Source of the DNA: Sergeia podlipaevii
Lineage: Eukaryota > Euglenozoa > Kinetoplastea > Trypanosomatida > Trypanosomatidae
DNA: 24,843 nucleotides
Direction: 5' to 3'
Assembly: GCA_030849805.1 (NCBI GenBank)
Contig: JASANZ010001923.1
Coordinates: 1 to 24,843, forward strand
Part shown: one piece after another, positions 1-10,448 of the stretch
Numbering within the stretch: the stretch's first letter is position 1
How the letters are laid out: every line of letters starts with the position of its first letter
Position numbers and translations under genes: made by a program
The notes under the pieces: generated by a model
The model's database searches: none
What the model saw: only the letters and a program-made list of their open reading frames with translations
Told to the model about the DNA's origin: nothing

Positions 1-2065
1 TAAAGAAAAAGAAAAAAACTCATCTATATATAAAGACACTCTAACATAGTCTTTCTTCTGCACACTCATATTTCAGCATACGACGATTAAAAACAAGGAA
101 GAAAAAAAAAAAGATGTCTTAAAACCAACAAAAAAAAAGTCGCGCACAGACAAAAATAAAAGACAAAACAATCATTGATTTTTTTTCTTTTTTTTTTCTT
201 TTTTTGCAGATAAAAAGAGGGAAAAGGGAAGCTGAAAAGAGGAATATCATAATTATACGCTTTGTGCGAGAATTTTTGATGACAAATGTATACGCATATG
301 GTAATTGACTTCGCTTTCAAGATGAAGCACGATAGAAAGCTCTATGCATGTCTACATCCCTCGCACTCTCTCGCACTCTCTCTCTCTCTTTCTCCAAAGC
401 CAGTAGTGAATCGTGTTCGATTGTACACTGATTGTGTGTGTTTGTGTGTGTTTGTGTGTGTTCCCACTCCCTTTGTTTCTTTCATTCCTTTCTTTGCGAA
501 GTTGAAAAAAAAAATGAGAAGGGAGAAGAGCAGCACAGGCAGTTGGGTATAAGTGAGCCAACCAGTATCAGGACGTTCTTGAGCATCGCATACACAAGAG
601 TATCTGCCGCGATCTACCCCGCTAGCGAAGTTTGCCACGTACTGAACACATCATCCAGCATTGAGAAATACAAAAAAAAAGAGAGAGCGAGAGAAAAAAA
701 GGAGGAAAAAAAAAGAAAGCCAAACATGAAACACATTTTCCTTGATCTACATCCCTACCCTCCATCTCCTCCCTGTTTCATTTTGCTGCCGATGATGCAT
801 GGGGACTGTGCAATTTCTCGATCAACAAGAAAAAATATGGTTTGCACCAACCATACGCCATGCAGCAGAGGAAAGAAAACAACAAAAAAAAAAAAAGAGA
901 AGAGAAAGCAAGAACAATCACAGCAGCAACAAAGAAAACATACTGTCCATTTAAAAATAAAGTTAACTATACGGGGATTTATATGTTTCTCATTTCTTCT
1001 TATGGATATATACATATATATATTTCTTCTGTTCTTTTCTTCAATCTAATACGACTATTTACTGCTCTTTATTATCTTATTCAAATATTCCTCTCCCACC
1101 CTTTCCAGCATACGCGCGCATACACACACACAAACACAATATATGTTGTAAGAGTATCTACAGAGTCAAACGTTGTTTCGCCTTTTAAAAGATCGCCCAC
1201 TTATCTGTGAAATGCTCATGCGTATGTACTCTGGATCTAAACAAAAGTTAAGCGATCCGCCACACACGCACCTCATTAAATAAAAAAAGGAAAGAGAAAA
1301 TTAATGTATGATTGTTATTCCTCACCATTCTGTTAATTATTATTTTACATTCGCGCTTACGCACACGCACACACCCAAACGTAGACTAGCAAGTGAAGCT
1401 TGTTCTGTATACAGAGAAAAATATACACGCATACATATACGTTCGAGTACAAGTATGTGGTAAGAAATCTGCCAAAAAAAAAAAGTCAATCACTTGCTAA
1501 AAAAAAAAGTCACAACTCACTTTTGTACTCATAAAAAAAGAAAAAAGAGAAAGTGTCACCTGATATATAAACTTCACAGCTTCGTTCTGATATAAGAAGA
1601 GGAAACAGGTGAAGCACAAGACCTTTGAGAATACAAAGCTCTAAAGATCTTCAAATACCTACAAACAAAAAAAAAAATGATAATAAATTTTTTTTAAAGC
1701 GCAACGAAAAAAAAAAAAAAAAAAGATATGAACGCAACGGCACAACTGCTCTCTGCTCATCTCCCTTCACCCTCCCCCCCCCTTTGTCATAATCAGATAC
1801 GAAACGCACTGGAAGGCGCAGTAGTGAACAAAGAGAGAAGAAAACATGAGGAGAATAGAGAGAGAGAGAGAGACAGCACGAAAGCTTGTGCATGCGGAGT
1901 CTGGGAAAGGGTTTTTTTTTTCTGCTACTGTCTCCTCTTCCTTTCTCCCTCACCAAAGCGACAACGCGACAGAGCAAAACAACAACAACAATACAACAAA
2001 GACAAAAGCAAAAGGGAGGGGTGGACGCCATAAACAATTATAAAAAAAAAAGTGAGGAAGACGGA

Positions 2066-2077
2066 GGGGGGGGGGGG
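2066..2077. repeat. G12 homopolymer
   Basis: Twelve consecutive G on the plus strand within the gene-free left region. The true length may differ, since such runs are difficult to sequence. Confidence 0.8.
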
Positions 2078-2655
2078 AAGCAGCCGCCGATGTAGAAGTG
2101 TACGAGTGCATCAAAAAAAAAAAAAAGAGAGAGAACAAGCGAGACAACCATGAGAAAAACCATATACAAAAAAAGTACGTTTTGTCTACAAGAGCATATC
2201 TCCTTCAAGCAACGCTCACGACGCGCACACACGCATACACACCCATACACATATATATGCAGGGAAGCATCCTTGCGGACGCAATGAAGTCGATGATAAG
2301 ACAAAGAGACTACACCGGTGCAATCTTCCCCTCATCTGCGATTAAGAAAGAAAGGAAAAAAAATATATATACGTGCGCGGTAAGAAGAATGAAAGATGGG
2401 GCACATATGTGCGTTCAAACCAAAAAAAAAAAAAAAAAAAATGCACACGCACGTACGCAGGAGAAAAAAAAAAATTTTTAAAGCACAGTCAATACAATAT
2501 AATAATAATATTTCTTAATTAAATGGCTTTTAATTTTGCTGTTTAGCTTCCTTTACAACTTTTTTTTTTCTTGTTTTTCAAAAAAAAAAAAAGTCAAGAC
2601 GTCTGCACTAGTGCACACGCGCAGCGAAGTTCGACGGTTTTCCAAAAAGAAAAAG

Positions 2656-2679
2656 AGGGAGAGAGAGAGAGAGAGAGAT
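2656..2679. repeat. GA dinucleotide microsatellite
   Basis: A (GA)n run on the plus strand preceded by an A/G-rich stretch. On the transcribed strand it is a CT-rich polypyrimidine tract 250 nt past the RRM gene's stop codon, so it could mark a downstream splice signal. Confidence 0.8.
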
Positions 2680-2924
2680 CACTCGCATGAGAATAATAGT
2701 CAGTGTAAAAAAAAAGCCTATTATTCAAATGAAAAAAAGGGTGTGGTGAAAATGAAAAAGAAATGTCCCTCTTGTACTTGTTTTTTTTTTCTTTCTTGAA
2801 TGCACATTTTTCTACTTCTTCTTTTCCTATGGTTTGATGCCTTTTTTGTTCTCTCCCCTCCCCCCCCCTTCTATATTTCTTCCGTCTATCTCTTTCTTCC
2901 TCACACATTTGACTATCTCGACTG

Positions 2925-3938
2925 CTAAAGTGTGTTCATGGAACCATTCAAACTAATAATGCCGCTCGCGAGATAGTTGGTGCCGGAGTGCTGCATGGCC
3001 GCAAGGTTGTGTTGAGTGTTGGCGGGATCGTATGACGCCACAGAGGCGAGCGCAGAAGACGAGCCACCGACGCTCAGTTGAAAGCTGCTGTGCATCATCG
3101 GGTCTCCCTGGGGGCTTCCTGGGCGGAACGGCGCAAAGCAGAGCGGACGGACGAGTTGCTGCGGTGGCGGCGGTGGCGGTGGCGGTTGCTGTTGAGGAGG
3201 TAACTGAGAAGCCATGTGTGTCTGGCTGGTGTTGGTACTTATCGTGTTGGATGCGTTTGCATTGCTATACTGCTGAAAGATATTCGGCAAGGGACCATTT
3301 GCGATAAGTTGCATGGGCTTACCATCCACCTCAATGATCACCGTGTTGGGTGGAAGCGCCTGAATCCCCGCTGCACCGCTAAGATCCATCTGCTGTTGTT
3401 GCTGATGGCTGGGCTGACCCTGCTGCTGCTGCTGCTGAAAGCATTGGTAAGAGGGAAGCTGACTAGGCTGCCCCGACTGCTGGGCAAGCATCAGGGTGGG
3501 AAGACCTGCGGTGGTCTGATAAATGGGTGCCCCAGTGCCTACGACGGTGTAGGTCTGAGGCAGGAAAGTGCCTGCTGGAAGTGCTTGCAGTTGCTGCGCC
3601 GGCGACGTACTCTGCATGTGCACAAGGCGGTCAGAGTACTGCTGAAGGCTACGATTCTGCGGACCATTGGCTTGCGTGACACGGAGACGCTTATTTCCGA
3701 TTTCATACCCGTTCATGCGTCCCATTGCTTTCTTGGCTGCTTCCTCGGAAGCGAACTTCACGAATCCATAGCCCTTGGGATGATGGGTGGCGCGGTCCAG
3801 GATGACACGTGCGGACTCAACCGTACCGAAGGGGGAAAACAAATTACGCAGCTCCTCATCCATGACGGGAGTGGGGATGTAGTTCACGATGAGGTTTTTG
3901 GGGTCCGACTCAAGCGGCACTGCGTTGTTGTTAATCAT
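2925..3938 (-). CDS. single-RRM RNA-binding protein with Q/P-rich tail
   Basis: 337 residues. One RNA-recognition motif occupies about 15-92, with RNP2 LIVNYI (16-21) and RNP1 KGYGFVKF (55-62), each carrying the expected aromatic residues. This small-RRM style with NLIVNYIP resembles the trypanosomatid UBP/RBP family of cytoplasmic mRNA-binding regulators, which control transcript stability and translation because these organisms lack gene-by-gene promoter control. After the RRM the protein is disordered: Gln runs at 168-173 and 179-183, an eight-proline run at 252-259, and an Asn/Ser/Thr-rich segment. Such tails often support mRNP granule assembly, but that is inference here. I cannot assign a specific numbered RBP. 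The start is the only ATG after the predicted acceptor, and the stop is TAG. It is the last gene of the cluster in this window. Confidence 0.9.
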   Translation of the reverse strand: MINNNAVPLESDPKNLIVNYIPTPVMDEELRNLFSPFGTVESARVILDRATHHPKGYGFVKFASEEAAKKAMGRMNGYEIGNKRLRVTQANGPQNRSLQQYSDRLVHMQSTSPAQQLQALPAGTFLPQTYTVVGTGAPIYQTTAGLPTLMLAQQSGQPSQLPSYQCFQQQQQQGQPSHQQQQQMDLSGAAGIQALPPNTVIIEVDGKPMQLIANGPLPNIFQQYSNANASNTISTNTSQTHMASQLPPQQQPPPPPPPPQQLVRPLCFAPFRPGSPQGDPMMHSSFQLSVGGSSSALASVASYDPANTQHNLAAMQHSGTNYLASGIISLNGSMNTL

Positions 3939-3990
3939 ATTTCAAATAAAATATGCAGTGGAATGTAAGGTAACAATAGTAGAAGTAGTA

Positions 3991-4020
3991 AATAATAATA
4001 ATAATAATAATAATAATAAT
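3991..4020. repeat. (AAT)10 trinucleotide repeat in predicted 5' UTR
   Basis: Exactly thirty bases of AAT on the plus strand, read as ATT in the transcript. It lies between the predicted splice acceptor and the start codon of the RRM protein gene. It contains no ATG in the sense direction. Confidence 0.85.
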
Positions 4021-4039
4021 TAAAAAAAAATTCCCACGC

Positions 4040-4060
4040 CTAGCCAAGAGGGAAAGTTGC
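4040..4060 (-). promoter_or_regulatory. polypyrimidine tract and trans-splice acceptor for the RRM protein gene
   Basis: On the minus strand a pyrimidine-rich segment, CAACTTTCCCTCTTGGCTAG, ends in AG at 4040-4041. No other AG occurs between here and the ATG at 3938, so any splice site nearer the gene is excluded. The 5' UTR would be 101 nt and would contain the AAT/ATT repeat. Confidence 0.6.
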
Positions 4061-6469
4061 TCTCCTCAAACTGTTTATTATTTTTTTTTCTTTACAAGTA
4101 AAAATTGTTTCGGCAAGAAGATAGCGTCGCTGATAGGTGACCGAAGATTGGAAACAAAAAGTAAACTGCTTTGCAAGGAAAGAAAAAAAGCGACGGATAG
4201 CGTGTGGCCAACAACAAAAAAAAAAGAGGACAAACAAGAAAAGGTGAGAAAATAGCAAAAATCAACAACAACAACAACAACAACAATAGACGTTGTACTC
4301 GACAGAAGAATTCAATCCGTGTAAAAAAAAAATTTAAAAAAATGAAAAAAAAAAAACCGATGATAAATAGATAAAGAGATAAAAAGCAATAGTCGTTAAG
4401 AAAGGAAAAAAAAAAAGCGAAAGAAAAAGAAGAGCAGCTTACACAATAAAAACACTGTTAAGCTATCAAAGAGAAAAAAAAACTATTAATGAAAGAGTTT
4501 GTCTACTGCCCCGAGTGTTCTTTCCTTTCTTCTTTTTTCTTTTTTTGGCGTGTATGTATGTGGATGACCTTGAATGCTTCTTCACTCAACTGTTTTTCTT
4601 TCACTCCGATGTGGCTAAAGCTTTCCGGTGTCTGTTACTCACGCCTTTTCTTTCCGTGCTCCCGTCTTGTGTCGTCACTTGCAACGTAGATTTGAAAAGT
4701 GGCAGAAGGAGAGAGAGGGAGTACAGAAGAAGAAGAAGAGGGGAAAAAGAGATGCTAAAGCTCCTTTTTTAAAAAAAAAAAAAAGAGATAGAGAGAAAGA
4801 GACGGCGTGAACTGCACTCACCCTCCAAAAATATAACACCTCAACAATCACCCAGATGCTGTGCTATTTTACTGAAGTGCGTGTAGGCGCACGTGGGTGA
4901 AAGCGAGACTGAGTATGAACACTCTCCAGATGTACACGTTTCGGTATGTCTGCAAAAGAAAAAAAAAAAATGTTCTTTGAGAATTGATATACACCAGCAA
5001 AGAAGATGGAAAAAAAAAAAGAAATAGGAAAAAAAAAGCAATAACAACAAAAGTGATGAAAAAAAAAGAAAAAAAGAGAGAAGGGAAAGAGAGGCAACCT
5101 CGAATCAATTGTCAGACTCTTTTTCCTTTCTCACTAAATATGTGACTGTGATGCAATAAAAATGCAATAGTGGTAATAACAAAAAAATAAAGTAGATAAG
5201 GAACAACCTTTTCAAATAAAAGAAAAAAAAGGCAAAAAATAAACTTTAAAGGGAAGAAAAAACTTCTACTTTCTTTCTTCTTCTTCAACAACAACAAGAA
5301 GGGGTAAAATATCTTTACTAGATATTTTTCCTATCTTTTTTCTTTTTAAAATGTGTGCAGGGTATGCAAAACTTCTTTTGCTCTCTGCTCTGTTTCTATT
5401 TCTTTCCTTCTATCTCGCTTGCACGCTTTGTTTCCTAAAAATATATATATATATATATGGGTACAACCACAAAAAAAAGGAGTACAAGAAGACAAAGGAA
5501 AAAAAAGTTTGATAAAGCAATTGAATACTAAAACTATACATAAATAAATATATATTCCCAAGTTATTTTCGGGGAATCACGATAGTGTGATATGAATGTT
5601 GTGCGTGGATAGAAAAAAAAAAGAAAAGCGCGTAAAAAAAAAAAAGAGGAGAGATAAAAGCAACTGCATCCATTATTCTGTACAAGTTTGTGTATCGTGT
5701 GTGTGTCAGTTGCATGACATTTCATTTCAAATTTATTTTTTTTCCTTGCAACACGGCAAGCCGCTGAAACAGTAGGAAAGGGGGGGGAGAAGGGCTCCAT
5801 ACTGCCACCACCTTCATAGAGTTCAGCTAGCATTTCACATTCGCATATCAAATTGAGCACCATCACTACGTATGCCTGGACTCATAGCTGCTAAATAACT
5901 TCCTTTTTTTTTTTTTCGCCAACAGTGTATTACTACAATTCTGTACATCGCGCATAGATACCTCTTGATTCCCGCCCTCTCCTCCCTTTACTTCATATTC
6001 CCACGTGCACACGTACACGCACACATACATCTGTGAACGTCTGAACTAACGAGATAAGCGAAAGAGAAAGAGAGAGCCAACGGTAAACGAAGTAGGCATC
6101 TGCATCACATTTGAAAAAGAAGGGGGAGGAATATCATCATCTACATCACACTCTCTATCGCATACACACACATACACAAACACGCACTCTCTCTCTCTGT
6201 CTTCTGTCGAAGAATAAAAGTAAAACTAAATCCAGACACACACACACACAGAGAGAGAGAGATTGTGTGCTTCAGGTATGCACCATGCCAACCCTTCTGT
6301 AGACTATCATTTTGTAAAGAAAAGGGGCAAATCTACTGCACATAGATGAATAAAAATAAAAAAAATAAAATAAAACAAAAGAAAAAAATAAAATAAAACA
6401 TTTGGGGTGTGGGATTCATCACCCCCCGACGACAACTACAGCAACTTAACACCACTCTATTATATTCAT

Positions 6470-6487
6470 CACACACACACACACACA
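6470..6487. repeat. CA dinucleotide microsatellite
   Basis: A (CA)n run 17 nt downstream of the coiled-coil gene's TAA stop. In the transcript it would be a GU repeat at the very start of the 3' UTR. Confidence 0.85.
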
Positions 6488-6503
6488 GCAGAGACGAGGA
6501 TAC

Positions 6504-9500
6504 TTACTTCCCACTCTCAATGGGCGGGAGAGGCTCGCTGCTAACACTGCGTTGGGAGCCGTTCATGTCTCCACTACGCACAGGATTGCCCTGCTGCCGC
6601 TGCTCCAGCAGCGCCATTGTCTGCGACTGCTGCTGGATAGATCGGGTTACGTTGTCCTGAGGATAGTTCTGAGGATTCCGGTTGAGGAAGGACTGCATCT
6701 TAGAAGGCAAGGTGCGTGGACGCAGGCTCTCCATGGGGCGGTTGCAGCCCAAGCAGCGGTAGCCCTTGAAGCCAGTAAGGCCGTCGCCCACTGCGCTGGC
6801 GGCCCCATCCTCTGCCATAATCTGCTGCAGGCGTGTAATGTCCTGCTTGGTCGCCTTGCCGTCAATCATATCGCGCAGTATGTTGAGCGATTTGTCTAAA
6901 GTGTCAATGAGGCCGGCGTTGGTGGCGTTAAGCACCTGCTCCACCTCGCGCATAAGTCGCTCCAACGCGTTCTCCACGTAGTCACGCTCCGCCTTGTTCG
7001 CCACCAGCGTGGCATCGGCCTTGCGGTGATCCAGTTGCTCAAGAAGCTCGCGGAGGTCGCCGAGGTCCTCCTTAGCGGTCTCGCGGTCGTTATGGCTGTT
7101 CTCAGACTGAGAGAGCAGTTGCTGTTGCATCTCTCTAATTAGCTGCTCCGTGAGTGCGGAGGTCCCGCCGTGCCCATCACTGCTCCCTCCGCCTGCCGCA
7201 TTCGCATCGCGTGCAGAGTCGCGCTGCACGTTGAGTTCCATGAGGCGCTTGAGATTGTTGAGGTCGTCGCGCAGACGCTGAAGAGCACTCCGGTCAGCCT
7301 TCTCCTCGTCCAGATATGCGATGCGCCCGTCAGCCTCGTCGAGGCGAGAAGTAAGACCGTTAAGGCGACGGAGAAGTTCTTCAAGCATCGCGTTCGTTTC
7401 AGCTCCATGGCCGTCCTTGTTGCTCATACTACTGTCGTTGTTGTTAAGGTTGCTGTTGCCACCCTGTGCAACCGCTGAGAGTTCCGCAAGATGCGACTTG
7501 TTCGCCTTGGCCTCCTCCAAGCGCTGGCACTCTTGCTCAGCCTCCCGCAGCTTCACGTTGGCGTCGTCAATGTCCTCGCGCAGGCGATCAATGGCCGCCG
7601 CCAGACGTGCGATATCGCTTGACCAGTCGGCCTCCGTGCGGTTCTGCAGATCTGCGAGTTGTTTCTCTAGCTCATCCACGGTAGCCTTCAGCAGAGCAAA
7701 CTGGGCAGCGTTGATATCCGTCGGTGCATCAGCATTGCCGTCCTGGCACACATTTAGCACACTATCCAGCTTGCTTGCCAGCCGCTGGTTAGCGGCCTCA
7801 AGCGCGGCCAAGCGGCTATCCATCTCTCGTATCTTCTTCTGCAAGGCACCTAGTGCCTTGACGCGATCTACGTCCTCTTCCGTCAGGCGACTGCATGCAT
7901 GTGTCACCTTGAGTAGGTCGTTGATTTGCTCCTGCAGGACGTCGTCGCGACTCACGCTGTCATCATTCACCTCCTTCGTGCGGTTCTCCACAGCGGTTAG
8001 GCGGCGCCTCAGGTTTGCAAGATCGTCATCGCTAACACGCGCCGTCCCCTTTTGGCCTCCAGACCCATCCTCATCATTGCGGTCTTCCTCGCGCTTGCGG
8101 GCCACCTCTGGGTCGCAGTTATAAGTGCGGAGCAGGTCCACATCCTCGTGCAAACCCTTCATCTCTCCTAAGATCTCAGCCACGATGCGGTTAAGGTGTG
8201 CGATATCATCGTTGTCCCTGCGCATCTTGTCAGCAATCGTCGTGGAGATAGACTGGCGTGGATGGCGTGAGTTCCTGTGATCCTCTGTGGCGTAGCCATC
8301 CAGTGACTTGGCGGGGAAGATGTCTGACTGGGAAGCTGTGCTCATGTTCTGCCTGCTGCTGGCGGACGCAACAGGGCGTGACGGATGAGGGCGTGGCATG
8401 TTACCCGACGAGGTGTTGGGGCCAGGTGCGCCAGATGCTTCAACTGTAGCGTCAGGCTGCCAGCGGAGCGTGCCGGAAATAGCGGACGCATCTCGCGAAG
8501 ACCGTTTGCCAGGAGTGCTAGGCGTGGCTGGAGGGAGCTTGTGGCCGGAGGAAGGCTGTCGGCCAGGTGAGGTTGGCGAGACAGAGTCGCCAGGTGTGCC
8601 TGGTTTAACTGACGTTCCGGGGGATGGGCGTTTGCCAGATGCAGTGGACGCAGTGCGAGAAGGTTCGCGGTGGGAAGTGCCCGTCGGGGTTGGTGAATGC
8701 TGGTGACGCGACGCACCGGACGGGGTTGGCGAAGGCTGTTCGCGGGTGGGCTCCATTTTCTCTCCAGCGTCATCTTCAAAGTTAGACGAGGGGTGCTGCT
8801 GTTGCTGCGGCTCGCGGTAGCCCTGCGACGAGGTGCATGACATGCCGCCAGTTCCTCCCACCCCCAGGCCAAGGTCCTCCTGCGCCAGAATTAGGATTTT
8901 ATCACCTGCCGTAGCGGCACCGCCGCCTTCCTCGACGGCACTCACGGACCTCTCTGGATCATGAGCAGAGGGAATCATGACGCCGGAGTTGCGCTTCTCA
9001 AGACGCTTACGCGCAGCGTAGAGCTCCTCGATGCTGTGACGATGCTGCTCATCCATGCCTTGCAGCGTTCCAAGAAGGTCCTTGAGGGCGTCAATTTCTT
9101 CCCAAATACGCGCATGTTCGTCTTCATAGTTGCACATGCCGCTGTCCTGGCGCTTCTTAGCGGCATCCCCCGCCTCCCCCTCCTCGTCCTGTTCATCGCC
9201 CTCCTCAGCGTACTGGTTCTTCTCGTTGTCCTCGGACTCATAAGCCTCAATCTCGTCCTTCTTCTTTTCATTCCTGCCTTTCTCCACAGTGCTCTTTCGC
9301 TTCAGCGCCTCCTCGAGTTCATCTGCAGTCTGTGCCTGCTGCTTCTTCAGCGACTCCATAGCGTCATTGAGGTCGTTGATCTGCTTCGCTTTGGTCGTGT
9401 TGTCATGCTCCAGCGCAGCAAGGCGCTTGAGGATGTCTTGAAGCGTGATCTGCAGCGGTTTGAAGGTCATGCTGAGGTCAATCAGCTTGGAAAGATCAAT

Positions 9501-9533
9501 TTCCATCTCGCGGTCTTGAACCTCCACCGACAT
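6504..9533 (-). CDS. large coiled-coil protein with DUF4795/QRICH2-like C-terminal region
   Basis: 1009 residues. The N-terminal segment (about 1-75) and a long region from about 430 to 900 show Leu-spaced, Glu/Lys/Arg/Gln-rich heptad character typical of coiled coils. Between them are a highly charged stretch (about 78-130) and a Pro/Ser/Thr/Gly-rich disordered linker with SPT/TPSG-like repeats (about 255-400). Near the C terminus, KGYRCLGCNRPM (923-934) contains a CxxC followed by a Pro/Arg-rich tail. This arrangement, long coiled coils then CxxCxRP, recalls the DUF4795 region of QRICH2/C16orf96 proteins, which in animals are linked to the sperm flagellum. A flagellar or cytoskeletal role is therefore plausible but inferred, and generic cytoskeletal coiled-coil protein is the alternative. 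No signal peptide or membrane segment is seen. The start at 9533 is the first ATG after the predicted acceptor, and the stop is TAA. Confidence 0.75.
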   Translation of the reverse strand: MSVEVQDREMEIDLSKLIDLSMTFKPLQITLQDILKRLAALEHDNTTKAKQINDLNDAMESLKKQQAQTADELEEALKRKSTVEKGRNEKKKDEIEAYESEDNEKNQYAEEGDEQDEEGEAGDAAKKRQDSGMCNYEDEHARIWEEIDALKDLLGTLQGMDEQHRHSIEELYAARKRLEKRNSGVMIPSAHDPERSVSAVEEGGGAATAGDKILILAQEDLGLGVGGTGGMSCTSSQGYREPQQQQHPSSNFEDDAGEKMEPTREQPSPTPSGASRHQHSPTPTGTSHREPSRTASTASGKRPSPGTSVKPGTPGDSVSPTSPGRQPSSGHKLPPATPSTPGKRSSRDASAISGTLRWQPDATVEASGAPGPNTSSGNMPRPHPSRPVASASSRQNMSTASQSDIFPAKSLDGYATEDHRNSRHPRQSISTTIADKMRRDNDDIAHLNRIVAEILGEMKGLHEDVDLLRTYNCDPEVARKREEDRNDEDGSGGQKGTARVSDDDLANLRRRLTAVENRTKEVNDDSVSRDDVLQEQINDLLKVTHACSRLTEEDVDRVKALGALQKKIREMDSRLAALEAANQRLASKLDSVLNVCQDGNADAPTDINAAQFALLKATVDELEKQLADLQNRTEADWSSDIARLAAAIDRLREDIDDANVKLREAEQECQRLEEAKANKSHLAELSAVAQGGNSNLNNNDSSMSNKDGHGAETNAMLEELLRRLNGLTSRLDEADGRIAYLDEEKADRSALQRLRDDLNNLKRLMELNVQRDSARDANAAGGGSSDGHGGTSALTEQLIREMQQQLLSQSENSHNDRETAKEDLGDLRELLEQLDHRKADATLVANKAERDYVENALERLMREVEQVLNATNAGLIDTLDKSLNILRDMIDGKATKQDITRLQQIMAEDGAASAVGDGLTGFKGYRCLGCNRPMESLRPRTLPSKMQSFLNRNPQNYPQDNVTRSIQQQSQTMALLEQRQQGNPVRSGDMNGSQRSVSSEPLPPIESGK

Positions 9534-10448
9534 CTTTGTTCTTTTTTTTTTAAAAAAAGGGGGTTTCTCTCTCTTTGTGTGTGTATGTACGTATGTAAAC
9601 CCAAGAATACGGGAGAAGATGATAGAAATAGAGAGAGCTATAGAGTAAAAAACAAAATGCCCGATGCGCGCTCTCCTTCTATGTACTTCTTTCTCTAAAA
9701 CAAAAAGAAAATAAAAATAAAAAACAGAAACCTAATTTTTCTGTCTTTATATGTATGTGTGTTTGTTTGTATGTGTTTTGGCTGTGCGAGTATGTTTTCT
9801 ATAAGTACCTCGACAAAACCCTTTTTCAATGCACATAGAAAAAAAGAAAGAGAAATAAAAAAAGAAGAAGAAGAAGAAGAGAGTATTGATAAAAAATACA
9901 TAGAGGTGCCTACAGTGAGGTATGCTCTGGTGCGTAAAGAAACCGTAAATGCGCAGCACCAAAGGAAGATCAACGCAGTTTCTTGGAAAAAAAAAAAAAA
10001 GAAATAAGTACAAATCCATGTTTCTGGGCTAGGGAGCTAAACTATCTTCCATTAAAGCACAAATCCATTTTTTTTCTTTTTTTTATGTTTGTTGTTGTTG
10101 TTTTATTTTACTGTATATTGTCTGTGAGTTTGGGGAAAATAAATAAACCACGTGGTTGACGCGTGCGAACGAGGAGTAGAATAGCCGTATCACTGTGTCT
10201 GGCTTTATATATGCAACTAACGTAAAATGGTGATGTCTCCACTTGCTTCTGTCACACACACACACGCTGTAAGTCAAACGTGTCTACGGGGAAAAAAAAG
10301 AGGGAACATATATCCCCAGTGACGGCCAGTACGCCCCCCCCCCTCCAAAAGGCACGCACATAATTCACTATATATGAAAAGAGTACGCACGCTGGCAGGT
10401 AATGCGGTATTTTTTTTTTTTCGCTATTTTCTCTTTCTTGCCTTCCTT
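9534..10448. other. spacer between NIF-fold and coiled-coil genes
   Basis: About 0.9 kb of UTR-like sequence. It holds a long plus-strand A/G tract with GAA repeats (9838-9880), an A run at 9986-9999, GTT repeats near 10088-10101 and poly-C at 10334-10343. The minus-strand frames here encode Phe-rich low-complexity peptides. No RNA gene was recognised. Confidence 0.6.
9695..9724 (-). promoter_or_regulatory. T-rich tract and trans-splice acceptor for the coiled-coil gene
   Basis: The minus strand reads a T-rich, A-interrupted tract ending TTTTGTTTTAG, with AG at 9695-9696. The first ATG downstream is the start at 9533, after 161 nt. A stronger CT-rich tract at 9838-9880, with its first AG at 9821, is an alternative acceptor and would also leave the same first ATG. 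Confidence 0.6.

Larger units (their letters stand above)
1..2924. other. 2.9-kb gene-free region downstream of the RRM protein gene
   Basis: The largest empty stretch. It probably includes a long 3' UTR of the RNA-binding protein and spacer before the next gene. Plus-strand A/G tracts (read as pyrimidine tracts on the minus strand) occur around 671-717, 885-910, 1473-1485, 1669-1677, 1707-1725, 2110-2130, 2421-2440 and 2581-2593, and T/C tracts occur at 361-395, 1741-1786 and 2780-2910. Homopolymers include G12 at 2066-2077. The longest frame (432-1049, plus strand, 205 codons) is low complexity and has no domain. I see no tRNA, snoRNA or rRNA that I can support. Confidence 0.6.
3939..6503. 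other. 2.6-kb gene-free spacer between coiled-coil and RRM protein genes
   Basis: AT-rich, repeat-dense sequence expected to hold the coiled-coil gene's 3' UTR and the RRM gene's 5' UTR. It includes (CA)n at 6470-6487 just past the coiled-coil stop, CA/GA repeats at 6236-6262, TA repeats at 5442-5458, CAA repeats at 4263-4285 and many A runs. Frames of 60-110 codons exist on both strands, but all are Phe/Lys/Ser low-complexity peptides. I see no tRNA, rRNA or conserved gene. Confidence 0.6.

Noticed and set aside
432..1049. 205-codon plus-strand open frame
   Set aside because: The translation is runs of Cys/Val, Lys/Glu/Arg, Gln and Ile/Tyr from simple repeats. It has no domain and lies opposite to the direction of all real genes.
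1436..1455. GTTCGAGTAC resembling a tRNA T-loop
   Set aside because: I could find no matching acceptor stem, D-arm or anticodon arm around it.
2098..2481. 127-codon plus-strand frame with a moderately complex middle
   Set aside because: Both ends are poly-Lys from A runs. The middle has no motif and no splice-signal context on that strand.
3216..3968. 250-codon plus-strand frame
   Set aside because: It overlaps the RRM protein gene antisense, with no recognisable motif, while the minus strand has clear RNP1 and RNP2.
7321..8124. 267-codon plus-strand frame, and other long plus-strand frames within 6552-9698
   Set aside because: They lie antisense to the coiled-coil gene. Their Ser/Arg/Leu-rich composition is the mirror of its codon bias.
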